Shown here in pieces: positions 49,192 through 57,443 of a stretch of DNA of 64,000 bases (position 1 is the stretch's first letter; the number at the start of each line of letters is the position of its first letter). Under the pieces are notes generated by a model that ran no database searches, was not told the DNA's origin, and saw nothing but the letters and a program-made list of their open reading frames with translations. Source of the stretch: Palsa-504 sp963753225 (lineage in GTDB: Bacteria; Actinomycetota; Actinomycetes; Streptosporangiales; Streptosporangiaceae); the NCBI GenBank assembly GCA_963753225.1, contig CAVWBQ010000014.1, positions 186,001 through 250,000 on the forward strand. Direction: 5' to 3'. The position numbers were made by a program, and so were the translations under genes.

Positions 49192-49926
49192 ATGTCCAAA
49201 ACGACCAAGCCGGACGCGAATCCGCGCTCTGAGGGGAGCACCACCAGGCTGCAGGCACTCGCCGACGGTATCTTCGCCGTGGCGATGACGCTGCTCGCCC
49301 TGAGCCTGCCCGACGGCGCCGGAACCGGGAATTCGGCCGCGGCAGTCCTGCGCGGCGGCCTCCCGCACCTGCTGCTGTATTTCATCAGCATGCTGGCGCT
49401 TGGCACGCTCTGGTTCGGGCACCGCAACGCCTTCGAGTACGTGCGCCGCAGCGATCATCCCTACACCTGGCTGACCCTGGCCATGCTGGCCTTCATCCCG
49501 CTCGTCCCCTGGACCGTGAGCGTGCTTGCCCGGCATCTCACCGATCCGCTGGCGATGACTGCCTACAACCTGAACCTGACCTTCGTGACCGGACTAGACG
49601 CCGCTACCTGGTGGTACGCGACAGGATCCGCCGGGCTCGCCGGGCACCTTCCCGTTCGGCTCATCAGGGTGAGCCGGGCGCTCGCCATCGTGCCACCCGC
49701 CGGTTTCCTCGTCGCGACCGGCGTCTCCTGGCTGAGTACCTGGGCCGCCCTGGCGCTGGATATCGCGCTCCCGCTGCTACCGGTCACCGGCCTCTCCTAC
49801 CGTGCGCAGTACCGGCTGAGCCGACCGGACGGGCGCTCGTCGGGCGGGCGCTCGTCGGGCGGTCCGGTTACCGGAGGGACCGGCGGTCGCAGCGGCGGCG
49901 ACCGCGACCGCCGACCAGGAGCCTGA
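49192..49926 (+). CDS. TMEM175/DUF1211-family potassium channel-like protein
   Basis: The 244-aa protein has about six TM helices. It has the family motif near the start, RLQALADGIFAVAMTLLALS, a variant of the RxxxFSDGVFAIA signature with Leu-Ala in place of Phe-Ser. Bacterial TMEM175 proteins are potassium-selective leak channels. The FSD-to-LAD change affects the most conserved residues, so channel activity is not certain. No ribosome-binding site precedes ATG 49192. The Gly/Arg/Ser-rich 3' end overlaps the convergent DUF1707 gene by 59 bases. Confidence 0.82.
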   Translation: MSKTTKPDANPRSEGSTTRLQALADGIFAVAMTLLALSLPDGAGTGNSAAAVLRGGLPHLLLYFISMLALGTLWFGHRNAFEYVRRSDHPYTWLTLAMLAFIPLVPWTVSVLARHLTDPLAMTAYNLNLTFVTGLDAATWWYATGSAGLAGHLPVRLIRVSRALAIVPPAGFLVATGVSWLSTWAALALDIALPLLPVTGLSYRAQYRLSRPDGRSSGGRSSGGPVTGGTGGRSGGDRDRRPGA

Positions 49927-50299
49927 CGACGATGATGGCGACGGCCGGCAGCCACGCGAAGTGGAAGGGGTGACCGCCGAGCAGGGCGAGCACCGCCACG
50001 ACGGCGAGGATGGCGAACGGGACTACCGGCACGCGGGCGGGCCAGGACCGTCCAGCGCTGGCGGGGGCGGAAGCGGCGGCGCTGGTCACCGGGGCCTGAC
50101 GCCGCGGCAGGTCGGTGAAGAGGGCGGCCAGGTCGGCGGAGGTGCGGGCCTGAAGAGCGCGGCCGGTGCGGTCCTCGAATTCCTCGGTCGTCAGGCGGCC
50201 GGCCTGGTAGTGCTCGCTCAGCTCGGCGATGGCCCGGTCGCGGTCGGCGTCGGACACGCGCAGGCTGCCCGACGGGTGATCCTTGGTGGCGGTACTCAT
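49868..50299 (-). CDS. DUF1707 domain membrane protein
   Basis: The 143-aa protein has an N-terminal DUF1707 motif (LRVSDADRDRAIAELSEHYQ, then AGRLTTEEFEDRTGRALQAR), a spacer, and two short TM helices (VVPFAILAVVAVLALLGG and WLPAVAIIVVRLLVGG). DUF1707 is an actinobacterial domain of unknown role, often on membrane proteins. ATG 50299 starts directly before the domain; the frame to 50365 is open but unlikely. The 3' end overlaps the TMEM175-like gene. Confidence 0.85.
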   Translation of the reverse strand: MSTATKDHPSGSLRVSDADRDRAIAELSEHYQAGRLTTEEFEDRTGRALQARTSADLAALFTDLPRRQAPVTSAAASAPASAGRSWPARVPVVPFAILAVVAVLALLGGHPFHFAWLPAVAIIVVRLLVGGRGRRRCDRRSLR

Positions 50300-50396
50300 G
50301 TACTGAACGCTACGGGCCGGCGGGCGGCGCGGCATCGGCCTGGGAGTGGAGATCGGAATATCCATCCCAGGGTGGAGGGGGTGGATGCGGGGGCTA

Positions 50397-51647
50397 CTAG
50401 CGTTCGCTGAGCCAGATGGAGACGTGGGCGGGTTCCAGGGCGGCGTGTACCGAACGGGCCAGGTCCTGCGTTACCGCGTCGGCGTCCAGCTCTTCTTTGA
50501 GGCGAGCCGCGAACGCGGCTAGCAGCCGTTCGGAGCTATACCGCGCGCGGTTAAAACGGCGGTCCACCTTGTGCTGCACACGGGACCGGAGCGGGCCGAA
50601 CAGGGCCGCCGCGGCCAGCGTGGCGCCGGCCACTGCCACCGGAGACGTGATCCCGATGACCTGGGTGGCCAGCAGGACCAGGCCGGCGTACACCCCGATC
50701 AGCAGGCCGGTGACCACGGCGTACGCCACGGTGCGGCTGACGATCCGGTCCAGGTCGTACAGCCGGTACCTCAGCACCGCGACCACACAGGCCAGCGGGA
50801 TGCCCACTACCGGGGTGAGGACGACCAGGCCCCACAGCACGGGGCCGAGCCAGCTGTCGGCGGCGCCTTTCGCCAGCCCGTTGGCCAGGCCGATCGAGAG
50901 GATCCAGACGATGGTCAGCGCGCCCACGTAGCCCAGCCACCGCAGTTGCTGGCGGCGTTCGGGGGTGGCGCGGCGGCGGCGGGCGAAGACCGAGGCGACC
51001 ACGGCGATCGCGGTGAGGATGCCCAGGACGAAGATCGCCAGGAGCAGGTCGCTGTACCAGCCGTGGCGGGGCAGGAAGCTGACCGGGTTCGGGTACTCGG
51101 CGCCGACGGCGCCCAGCGCGTTGGTGATCCCGCCGGAAATCGTCGTGCCGGCCTGGAACTCCTGGCTGCCCCAGCCGATGAACACCGCGATCATCGCCCA
51201 CAGCACCGGGCGCCAGCGCGGCGACGGGAGGTGACCGTCGGGGAACAGCAGGACGACGAAGAACAGCAGCACCACGGTGACCGAGGCGGCGGCCGCGGCG
51301 ACGCAGCCGACGGCCTTGGGGGCGGGCACGGCACCGGGCGCGGTGGCCAAGCCGTACACGGCGTACTGCTCGGCGAACAGGCTGGTCGTCAGGGCCAGGC
51401 CGATCGAGGCGAGCAGCCAGCCGATGGCGTTGTCCGGGCGGCGGCTGGCGATCAGGCGGCCGCTGGCCGCGTACAGCAGGACCGCGGCGGACATGGCGGC
51501 GTCGAGGCCGAGACGGGACACGCCGGTACGGCTGGTGTTCAGCGCGGCCAGCACCAGCATCGCGACCAGCACGGCCAGGGTCACTATCGTCAGCGACCAT
51601 GCCGCCAGGAGTTTCCGTGCGCGACGCGCAGGCCCTATCACGCCCAT
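50397..51647 (-). CDS. Multi-TM sensor-like protein, paralogue 1
   Basis: The 416-aa protein has about eight to nine TM helices. It ends in a short helical segment (RVQHKVDRRFNRARYSSERL, then LKEELDADAVTQDLARSVHA and PAHVSIWLSER). That end matches the linker found before kinase or GAF domains in actinobacterial sensor proteins, but no catalytic domain follows. It is about 65% identical by eye to the gene at 52813-54078 along its whole length. The two flank a serine hydrolase on the same strand. Function unknown. Confidence 0.8.
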   Translation of the reverse strand: MGVIGPARRARKLLAAWSLTIVTLAVLVAMLVLAALNTSRTGVSRLGLDAAMSAAVLLYAASGRLIASRRPDNAIGWLLASIGLALTTSLFAEQYAVYGLATAPGAVPAPKAVGCVAAAAASVTVVLLFFVVLLFPDGHLPSPRWRPVLWAMIAVFIGWGSQEFQAGTTISGGITNALGAVGAEYPNPVSFLPRHGWYSDLLLAIFVLGILTAIAVVASVFARRRRATPERRQQLRWLGYVGALTIVWILSIGLANGLAKGAADSWLGPVLWGLVVLTPVVGIPLACVVAVLRYRLYDLDRIVSRTVAYAVVTGLLIGVYAGLVLLATQVIGITSPVAVAGATLAAAALFGPLRSRVQHKVDRRFNRARYSSERLLAAFAARLKEELDADAVTQDLARSVHAALEPAHVSIWLSER

Positions 51648-51682
51648 GATGACCACGGTAGGCGGTAAGCGTTCCGGGAACG

Positions 51683-52825
51683 TTACCGCGCAAGGGATTC
51701 GTAGACGGCGTCCACCAGGGCCCGGGTGCGGGGATTCTGCCAGCGCGGGCCCATCTGGTTCATCACGTAGCCGAAGGCGACGCCGCCCTCGGGGTCGGCG
51801 AAGCCGAGCGAACCGCCCGCGCCGAAATGGCCGAACGTCGCGTGGCCGGGGCCGATGGGCCGTTCGGGCTGGGTGAGCTGGAAGCCGAGGCCGAAGCGGG
51901 ACGGGCGGTGCAGCACCAGGTCCTGGCCGTACGCCTGCTCGGTGATGGCTTCGGCCAGGGCGGCGGGATCGACGATCGCCGGGGTTGCGGGGGTGATCAG
52001 CGCGGAGTAGACGAGGGCGACGCCGCGGGCGGTGCCGTGCGCGTTGGTGGACGGGCTCTCCGCGGCCCGCCACCGTGGTGTGTTGACCACGCCGAAGCCG
52101 GACAGGCCGCTCGGGTTGAAGTACGAGTTGTGCTCCATGAGCTGGGCGGGGTCCAGGCCGGGTGGCTCCTCTTCCGCGGGAGGCAGACCGGGCCAGGCGA
52201 ACGTGGCGACGCGTTCGTGCTCGGAGGCGGGCAGGCCGATGTGCACGTCGGCGCCGAGCGGGCCGGCGATCTCGTCGTTGAGCAGCCTTCCCACGGTAGA
52301 GCCGGTGATGCGGCGGATGACCTCGCCGGCCAGGAAGCCGAACGTGTTGACGTGGTAGCCGTGGGCGGTGCCGGGCTCCCACCAGGGTTCGGTTTCGGCC
52401 AGGGCGGTGGTCATGGCCGGCCAGTCCAGCATGGCGCCTGGGGGCAGCCGGCGGCGGACGGCGGGCAGCCCGCCCTGGTGGGAGAGTAGCTGGCGGACGG
52501 TGACCGCGCCCTTGCCCGCGGCGGCGAACTCCGGCCAGTAGGTGGCGGCCGTCGCGTCGAGGTCGAGCTTGCCCTGGCCGGCCAGGCGGGCGGTGCAGGC
52601 CGCGACCAGGCCTTTGCCGACCGAGAACATGTTCACCAGCGTGTCGGGTTGCCAGCGGCGGCCTTGCTCCCGGTCGGCCCATCCGCCGTAGAGGTCCGCG
52701 ACGACGCGGCCGCCGACCATGACGCAGACCGCGGCGCCGATTTCGCCGCGTTCGGCGAAGTTGGCGCGGAAGGCGTCGCGCAGTGGCGCGAACCGCGGAT
52801 CGCAGTGGCCTTCTACGGCGACCAC
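51683..52825 (-). CDS. Beta-lactamase-family serine hydrolase (EstB-like)
   Basis: The 380-aa protein has the class C-like motifs FSVGK (S68, K71), YHVN (Tyr near 159) and a C-terminal HFGAGGSLGFAD segment in the HxG position. No signal peptide is visible, so it is probably a cytoplasmic esterase or lactamase-like hydrolase (EstB group) and not a secreted beta-lactamase. GTG 52825 overlaps the 3' end of the upstream paralogue by 13 bases, so the three genes at 50397-54078 form an operon. Confidence 0.9.
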   Translation of the reverse strand: MVAVEGHCDPRFAPLRDAFRANFAERGEIGAAVCVMVGGRVVADLYGGWADREQGRRWQPDTLVNMFSVGKGLVAACTARLAGQGKLDLDATAATYWPEFAAAGKGAVTVRQLLSHQGGLPAVRRRLPPGAMLDWPAMTTALAETEPWWEPGTAHGYHVNTFGFLAGEVIRRITGSTVGRLLNDEIAGPLGADVHIGLPASEHERVATFAWPGLPPAEEEPPGLDPAQLMEHNSYFNPSGLSGFGVVNTPRWRAAESPSTNAHGTARGVALVYSALITPATPAIVDPAALAEAITEQAYGQDLVLHRPSRFGLGFQLTQPERPIGPGHATFGHFGAGGSLGFADPEGGVAFGYVMNQMGPRWQNPRTRALVDAVYESLAR

Positions 52826-54078
52826 TCGCTGAGCCAGATGGAGACGTGGGCGGGCTGCAGGGCGGCGTGTACCGAACGGGCCAGGTCCTGCGTTACCGCG
52901 TCGGCGTCCAGCTCTTCCTTGAGGCGGGCCGCGAACGCGGCCAGCATCCGTTCGGCGTCATACCGGGCCCGGTTGAAACGGTGGTCTACCCTTTGCTGGA
53001 CCCGGGAGCGGAGCGGGCCGAACAGGGCCGCGGCCGCCAGCGTGGCACCGGCCACCGCAACCGGGGACTTGATCGTCAGGACCTGTGTGGCCAGCAGGAC
53101 CAGGCCGGCGTAGATCCCGACCAGCAGCCCGGTGACGATCGCGTAGGTCACGGTGCGGCTGACGATCCGGCCCAGGTCGTACAGCCGGTACTTGAGCACC
53201 GCGACCACGCACGCCAGCGGTACGCCTGCCACCGGGGTCAGGAACATGAGGCTCCAGAACACGGCGGTGACCACGCCATTGGCCCGGCCTCGCAGGAGGA
53301 AGTTAGCCAGGACCATGAACACGATCCAGACGACGGTCAGCAGGCCGACGTAGCCGAGCCAGGCCAGCTGCTGGCGCCGTTCCGTGCTCGCGCCGCGGCG
53401 CCGCGCGAACACCGAGGCCACCACGAGCAGGCCGGTGACGACGGCAAGGACGAAGATTCCCGCCAGGAGGCCGCTGAACCAGCCGTGCTGCGGGAGAACC
53501 CCCAGCGGGTTCGGGTAGGAGACCCCGGCCTCGTCCAGCGCGTCGATGATCCCGCCGCTGATCATGATGCCGGCCTGGAACTGCTGCGCGACCAGGCCGG
53601 CCGCCACGACGACCAGCGCCCACAGGACCGGCCGCCAGCGCGGCGACGGCAGCCGCCCGTCGGGGAACAGCAGCACCAGGACGAACAGCAAGGCGACCGT
53701 CACCGCGACCGCGGCCCCGGACAGGACGCCGGCGACCCTGGCCGCGGGGACCGTGCCCTTGGCCGTGGCCAGGCCGTAAAGGGCGTACTGTTCGGTCAGC
53801 ATGGCCACGGTCAGGGACAAGCCGGTCAGGCCGAGCAGCCAGCCGATCGCGTTGCCCGGGACGCGGCGGGCGATCAGGCCGCCGGCGCCCGCGTAGGCCA
53901 GGGCACCGACGGACAGCAGGCCGTAGAGGCCGATCGCGCCGACGTTGAGCCGGCTGGCGTTGAGCCGGCTGGCGTTCAGCCCGAGCAGCACCAGCGCCGC
54001 CGCGAGCACGACGAGCGCCGATCCCGTCAGCGACCAGGCAACTAGGGGTTTCCTGGCCGCGTGCCGTATCTCGCCCAT
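52813..54078 (-). CDS. Multi-TM sensor-like protein, paralogue 2
   Basis: The 421-aa protein is the paralogue of 50397-51647. It shares PSPRWRPVLWA, VASVFARRR, RRQQL-WLGYVG, CVVAVLKYRLYDLGRIVSRT and the same truncated sensor-like end ALQPAHVSIWLSEWSP. A small NASRLNASRLN repeat lies in the first loop. Eight to nine TM helices are predicted. It is the first gene of a three-gene operon with the serine hydrolase. No signalling domain follows the TM part. Function unknown. Confidence 0.8.
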   Translation of the reverse strand: MGEIRHAARKPLVAWSLTGSALVVLAAALVLLGLNASRLNASRLNVGAIGLYGLLSVGALAYAGAGGLIARRVPGNAIGWLLGLTGLSLTVAMLTEQYALYGLATAKGTVPAARVAGVLSGAAVAVTVALLFVLVLLFPDGRLPSPRWRPVLWALVVVAAGLVAQQFQAGIMISGGIIDALDEAGVSYPNPLGVLPQHGWFSGLLAGIFVLAVVTGLLVVASVFARRRGASTERRQQLAWLGYVGLLTVVWIVFMVLANFLLRGRANGVVTAVFWSLMFLTPVAGVPLACVVAVLKYRLYDLGRIVSRTVTYAIVTGLLVGIYAGLVLLATQVLTIKSPVAVAGATLAAAALFGPLRSRVQQRVDHRFNRARYDAERMLAAFAARLKEELDADAVTQDLARSVHAALQPAHVSIWLSEWSP

Positions 54079-54173
54079 GACTGACCACGTTAGGCGATGG
54101 GCGTTCCGGGATCGTTACCGTGGGGCGGCGGTTGCGGGTGCGGTTGCGGGTGGCGCGGTTGCGAGTGGCGCGG

Positions 54174-54872
54174 CTAGAGCATGAGGACCAGCATGTAGCC
54201 CATGGTGATGCCCATCGTGATCTTGCAGATCGCGGCGCAGCGGGGGGCGAGGTAGGGACGCACGGGGTCTGGGCTGCCGCTGCCGCTGCGGCTGCCGTAG
54301 CCGGACCCGGAGCTGGCGGGGGCCGAGATGGCGAGGGCGGGGACGTGGAGGGTCACCCGGTCGCCGAGCCAGACGACGTAGCCGAACAGGAACAGGGCCA
54401 GCGGCAGGGTCAGGAACGAGAAGCGGGACTCGGCAGCCGTCATGGCCATGCCGCCCATGCCGCCCATGCCGCCGGAGGTGGCCTTGACCGCGGCGGAGGC
54501 CGGCAGGATCAGGAACATGAAGACCATGGCGGCGCACTCGACCAGGTGCGGCAGGGGGTGGGAGGAGCGCCAGGGGCTCGGCTGGGCGCCGCGGCGGGAC
54601 CGGAGCATCAGGTAGCCGAACCAGGCCGCGCCAGCGGCGAAGACGACTTCCCAGATCGCGCTGGGCAGGGTGCGCAGGCCGGAGACGAGCATCCCGGCCA
54701 TGGCCACGCCCATGACCACGTGGGCGCTGTCGGTGTCGAGTTCGGTCGGACGGCGGCCGCGGCGGGCGGCGCCGGCCAGGCGGACGGCGGCGGCCAGGCG
54801 GGCGGCGCAGTAGACGGCGACGGCGAGGCTCGCGGCCGCGAAGATGTCAGTAAGCCAGCCGGGGCCGCCCAT
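54174..54872 (-). CDS. DUF5134 membrane protein
   Basis: The 232-aa protein has about six TM helices. It shows the DUF5134 features, with an MGVAMAGMLVSGLRTLPSAI segment followed by WEVVFAAGAAWFGYLMLRSR, and HLVECAAMVFMFLILPAS. A GGMGGMGGMAM loop and an ITMGITMGYMLVLML C-terminus contain His/Met residues compatible with copper binding, but this is inferred. It follows the next membrane gene by one base and is probably co-translated with it. Confidence 0.85.
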   Translation of the reverse strand: MGGPGWLTDIFAAASLAVAVYCAARLAAAVRLAGAARRGRRPTELDTDSAHVVMGVAMAGMLVSGLRTLPSAIWEVVFAAGAAWFGYLMLRSRRGAQPSPWRSSHPLPHLVECAAMVFMFLILPASAAVKATSGGMGGMGGMAMTAAESRFSFLTLPLALFLFGYVVWLGDRVTLHVPALAISAPASSGSGYGSRSGSGSPDPVRPYLAPRCAAICKITMGITMGYMLVLML

Positions 54873-54873
54873 G

Positions 54874-55863
54874 TCAGGCCTCCTTCACTGGTACGGCGGG
54901 CCTGACGGCGGCGGGCCAGAAGGCCAGGGCCAGCAGGGCGAGCAGGGGGCCGGATTCGGGGTCGGTGGCCATGCCGGTGAAGAGCTCGCCCATGCCCTGG
55001 GCCAGCCACAGCGCCGCCGCCAGGACGACGGCCAGCACGATGGCGGCGCGAAGGACGGGCGCGGACAGGCAGACGGCGGCGGCCACCAGGGCGAGCAGGA
55101 CCGCCAGCACGATCGAGGCGACCAGGCCGTGGTGGTTCAGCGCGCTGGCGGCGTGGGTGTCGATCCAGGCGAGCCAGGCGGGGGCGCCATCAGCGCCGTC
55201 TGTGAGCATGTCGCTGATGGCGCCGGGAGCGCGGGAGGCGGGCAGCAGGGCGAACGCGGCCAGGCTTCCCCAGAGGACGAGCCAGGCGGCCTGGGCCGGG
55301 CGGCGGCCGACGACGCGTTCGGCTACTGAGGGCGCGTCCGGCTCGCGGTCGGCAGGCCACAGCAGGACGGCGAGGACCGCGTAGAGGATGACCGGCCCGG
55401 GGGCGCCGCTGACCGGGCTGGCGGTTCCGGCCAGGATGCCGCCGAAGCCCTCGCCGAGCCACCACACGGCCAGCGACCACGCGACCGACGCGGTCAGCGC
55501 GAGCCTGAGGGTGGGGCGCCAGGCGATGCCGAGGCCCAGGGCCAGCTGGATGGTGGCGAAGGCGGCGTTCAGCACGACCACGTGGTGGTCGATGAGGTTC
55601 GCCGACCAGGTGATCGGGCCTGCCACCAGGGCGGGATTGCCGTGCGCGCTCTCGGCCAGCATGTCCGGGAAGCTCTTGGTGAACATGGACGGCTGGTACT
55701 GCAGGATGCCGTCCAGCACCCAGATGACGCCGAGGGCCAGCTGGAGCTTGCGCCGCGGGTCGAGCGCGACCGTGCCGACGGTGGTGGTGGTAGCGGTGGT
55801 GGTGGCGGCGCGGCCGGGCGCGGGCCGGGCGGCTGCGTGGCCGACCGCGAGGCTCTCGCTCAT
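54874..55863 (-). CDS. Multi-TM membrane protein, first gene with DUF5134
   Basis: The ~329-aa protein has about eight TM helices after an Ala/Thr-rich cytoplasmic N-terminus. It contains RKLQLALGVIWVLDGILQYQ and PSMFTKSFPDMLAESAHGNP, a pattern seen in actinobacterial proteins encoded beside DUF5134 and copper-related genes. The function is unknown. AAGGGGGC precedes ATG 55863. It is separated by one base from the DUF5134 gene. The three 22-bp repeats at 55960-56025 lie ~100 bp upstream. Confidence 0.8.
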   Translation of the reverse strand: MSESLAVGHAAARPAPGRAATTTATTTTVGTVALDPRRKLQLALGVIWVLDGILQYQPSMFTKSFPDMLAESAHGNPALVAGPITWSANLIDHHVVVLNAAFATIQLALGLGIAWRPTLRLALTASVAWSLAVWWLGEGFGGILAGTASPVSGAPGPVILYAVLAVLLWPADREPDAPSVAERVVGRRPAQAAWLVLWGSLAAFALLPASRAPGAISDMLTDGADGAPAWLAWIDTHAASALNHHGLVASIVLAVLLALVAAAVCLSAPVLRAAIVLAVVLAAALWLAQGMGELFTGMATDPESGPLLALLALAFWPAAVRPAVPVKEA

Positions 55864-55959
55864 GTGGTGCCCCCTTTGCGAAACTAATACGACGGTAAAA
55901 GACGACTTGCGGATCGGGCAAGAGAATGGTCGAATTACAGAGCCGAATACCCTGTTTCG

Positions 55960-56025
55960 AAACCCGGGCCGGGTATTATATAAACCCCGCATGGGTATTA
56001 AGTAAACCCGGCCCGGGTATCTTGC
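55960..56025. promoter_or_regulatory. Three 22-bp iterated palindromic sites
   Basis: Three head-to-tail units of exactly 22 bp each start with AAACCC and carry GGGTAT 11 bases later. Their cores are AAACCCGGGCCGGGTATT, AAACCCCGCATGGGTATT and AAACCCGGCCCGGGTATC. Each is itself an inverted repeat (ACCCGG/CCGGGT). The regular 22-bp spacing puts the sites on the same DNA face about every two turns. They lie upstream of the 55863 gene and just downstream of the DUF899 stop. A cooperative repressor or activator array is likely. Confidence 0.75.
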
Positions 56026-56046
56026 GAATTTCGGTTACCGCACCAT

Positions 56047-56772
56047 TTAGCTGGTGAACGTCGGGTCGCCGCCGCGGACCGGCGCGACCCGGCCCTTGGG
56101 CTCCTCCCAGTCCTCCTGGCGGCCGAGCGCCGTCATGTCCAGGTAGGTATAGGCGTTCCCGACGTATTCGGTGCCGCGGGCGAAGGCCGAGTAGGTGTGG
56201 AAGATCTCGTCGCCCTCGCGCAGGAAGCAGCTGTAGCCGGGCATCTCCGCGGAGCGGTCGCCGCCGAGCAGGCCCGGTTCGGCCCGGTAGTTGTACTCGG
56301 CCTGGCCGCGGTCGGCGTCCAGGCTGACCTGGTAGTCGTAGTTGAAGTCGCTGCCGTCGGTGGAGTACCACGGGGCGACGGTCCAGCCGCGCTCGGCCGC
56401 CGTCGCGGCGATCTTGTCGTAGGGGGCGCGGGAGGCCAGCACGAACGCCGTGTCCCTGGAGGCGACGTGCTCGAGCACGCCCGGGGAGAGCTCGTCGATC
56501 GCGGCCGAGCAACCCGGGCAGGGCTTGTCCCAGTCCGGGCCGAACATCACGTGCTGAACGATCAGCTGCTGCTTGTCGCCGAACAGCCCGGCCAGCGTGA
56601 CCGGACCGCGCGGGCCCTCGAAGACGTACTCCCTGTCCACCTTGACCATGGGCATCCTGCGCCGGTCGGCGTTCAGCGCGTCGTGCTGGCGGGTGAACTC
56701 CTTCTCGCGCGCCAGCAGGCGACGCCGGGCCTCGAGCCACTGCTCGCGGGAGACGACATCGGGAAGACTCAT
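56047..56772 (-). CDS. DUF899 family thioredoxin-like protein
   Basis: The 241-aa protein has the DUF899 pattern: SREQWLEARRRLLAREKEFT, YVFEGPRGPVTLAGLFGDKQ, HVMFGPDWDKPCPGCSAAID and LREGDEIFHTYSAFARGTEY. CPGC sits where thioredoxin-like proteins have their redox pair. Function unknown, possibly a disulfide oxidoreductase. AGGAGGT lies six bases before ATG 56772. The paired GCAACCG palindromes about 140 bp upstream suggest control by a TetR-type repressor. Confidence 0.88.
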   Translation of the reverse strand: MSLPDVVSREQWLEARRRLLAREKEFTRQHDALNADRRRMPMVKVDREYVFEGPRGPVTLAGLFGDKQQLIVQHVMFGPDWDKPCPGCSAAIDELSPGVLEHVASRDTAFVLASRAPYDKIAATAAERGWTVAPWYSTDGSDFNYDYQVSLDADRGQAEYNYRAEPGLLGGDRSAEMPGYSCFLREGDEIFHTYSAFARGTEYVGNAYTYLDMTALGRQEDWEEPKGRVAPVRGGDPTFTS

Positions 56773-56905
56773 CGCGAAACCTCCTGTGAGTGAACGGGGC
56801 AGGGGTTCTGACTCCCGTTACAGGCACGACGAACCGGTTCGGCCCGGATGGACAGGCGGCGGCCGGCGGGGCGGAAAATTCCATGGCGGCCTCCTCCGAT
56901 AGATA

Positions 56906-56946
56906 GCAACCGAACGGTTGCCACTGTATAGCAACCACTCGGTTGC
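56906..56946. promoter_or_regulatory. Paired TetR-type operators without an adjacent regulator
   Basis: GCAACCG-AA-CGGTTGC (56906-56921) and GCAACC-ACTC-GGTTGC (56931-56946) are palindromes spaced 25 bp centre to centre. They lie upstream of the DUF899 gene. No regulator gene lies beside them. A GGAGGAGG stretch at 56889-56896 followed by ATG (56884) marks a possible leader ORF. Confidence 0.7.
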
Positions 56947-57137
56947 GTCAACGGCACCGCGAGAGGGACCTGCACCGCTGAGAGGGCTGGCCTGGGCTGG
57001 CCGCTGGAGGAGGACGGGGTTTTCGCGAAGACGCCGAAGTGCGCTCGGACTCAGCCCGGCGCGAGTGCGCCGCGTGGGACTGCCGGGACGAGTGAACTCA
57101 GTCTGGGCCGTCCCGTCAGCGACAATGCCCCTGTCGC

Positions 57138-57198
57138 AACCGCCACGATGTCACATCGATGCGGTTATAACCGTCACGATGTCACATCGTGACGGTTA
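57138..57198. promoter_or_regulatory. Tandem pair of ~30-bp palindromes
   Basis: The right unit (57168-57198) is a perfect 31-bp palindrome: TAACCGTCACGATGT, a central C, then ACATCGTGACGGTTA. The left unit (57138-57167) is a near copy (AACCGCCACGATGT and ACATCGATGCGGTT). They abut head to tail. The shared core GATGTCACATC is present twice. They lie ~245 bp upstream of the propeller gene. Confidence 0.75.
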
Positions 57199-57271
57199 AT
57201 CCCGGCGCCTGGCTGATGTCAGTGTGCTCTTTGAGGCTGAGGTGACCAGAGAGCATAGGTCCGGCTCGCGC

Positions 57272-57323
57272 GGGGCGTAAGGGCGGGGCGTAAGGGTGCG
57301 GCGTAAGGGCGGGGCGTAAGGGC
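57272..57323 (+). repeat. Four 13-bp tandem repeats
   Basis: Four units of GGGGCGTAAGGGC (with one or two changes in units two and three) run without gaps. They lie in the non-coding stretch before the propeller gene. Function unknown; they could be slippage-generated. Confidence 0.85.
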
Positions 57324-57443
57324 GGGGCCGCCCGGGTACGCGATGGCGGTCCGGGGGTTGCTTCTGCAGCGAACACCCGGCCGCCTGACAATCCCGCGCT
57401 CTACGATTGCTTCGCCATTTCCCGGCTATTGAGGACGGAACTG

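Larger units (their letters stand above)
56947..57443. other. 497-bp non-coding stretch with palindromes and tandem repeats
   Basis: There is no credible gene between the DUF899 promoter and the propeller gene. It contains the tandem palindromes at 57138-57198 and the 13-bp repeats at 57272-57323, both listed separately. The rest is GC-rich DNA with no pattern I can name. Confidence 0.6.

Noticed and set aside
50397..52682. 761-codon open frame that would fuse the hydrolase shadow with paralogue 1
   Set aside because: The N-terminal ~345 codons are a frame-shifted copy of the serine hydrolase region. The membrane protein starts at 51647 at MGVIGP.
55960..56025. 22-bp repeats considered as a CRISPR array
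   Set aside because: Units abut directly with no spacers and are internally palindromic, as for regulator binding sites.
55976..56938. 320-codon open frame overlapping DUF899
   Set aside because: Beyond the first ~40 codons it is the shadow of DUF899. The first part may be a leader ORF, but no domain is seen.
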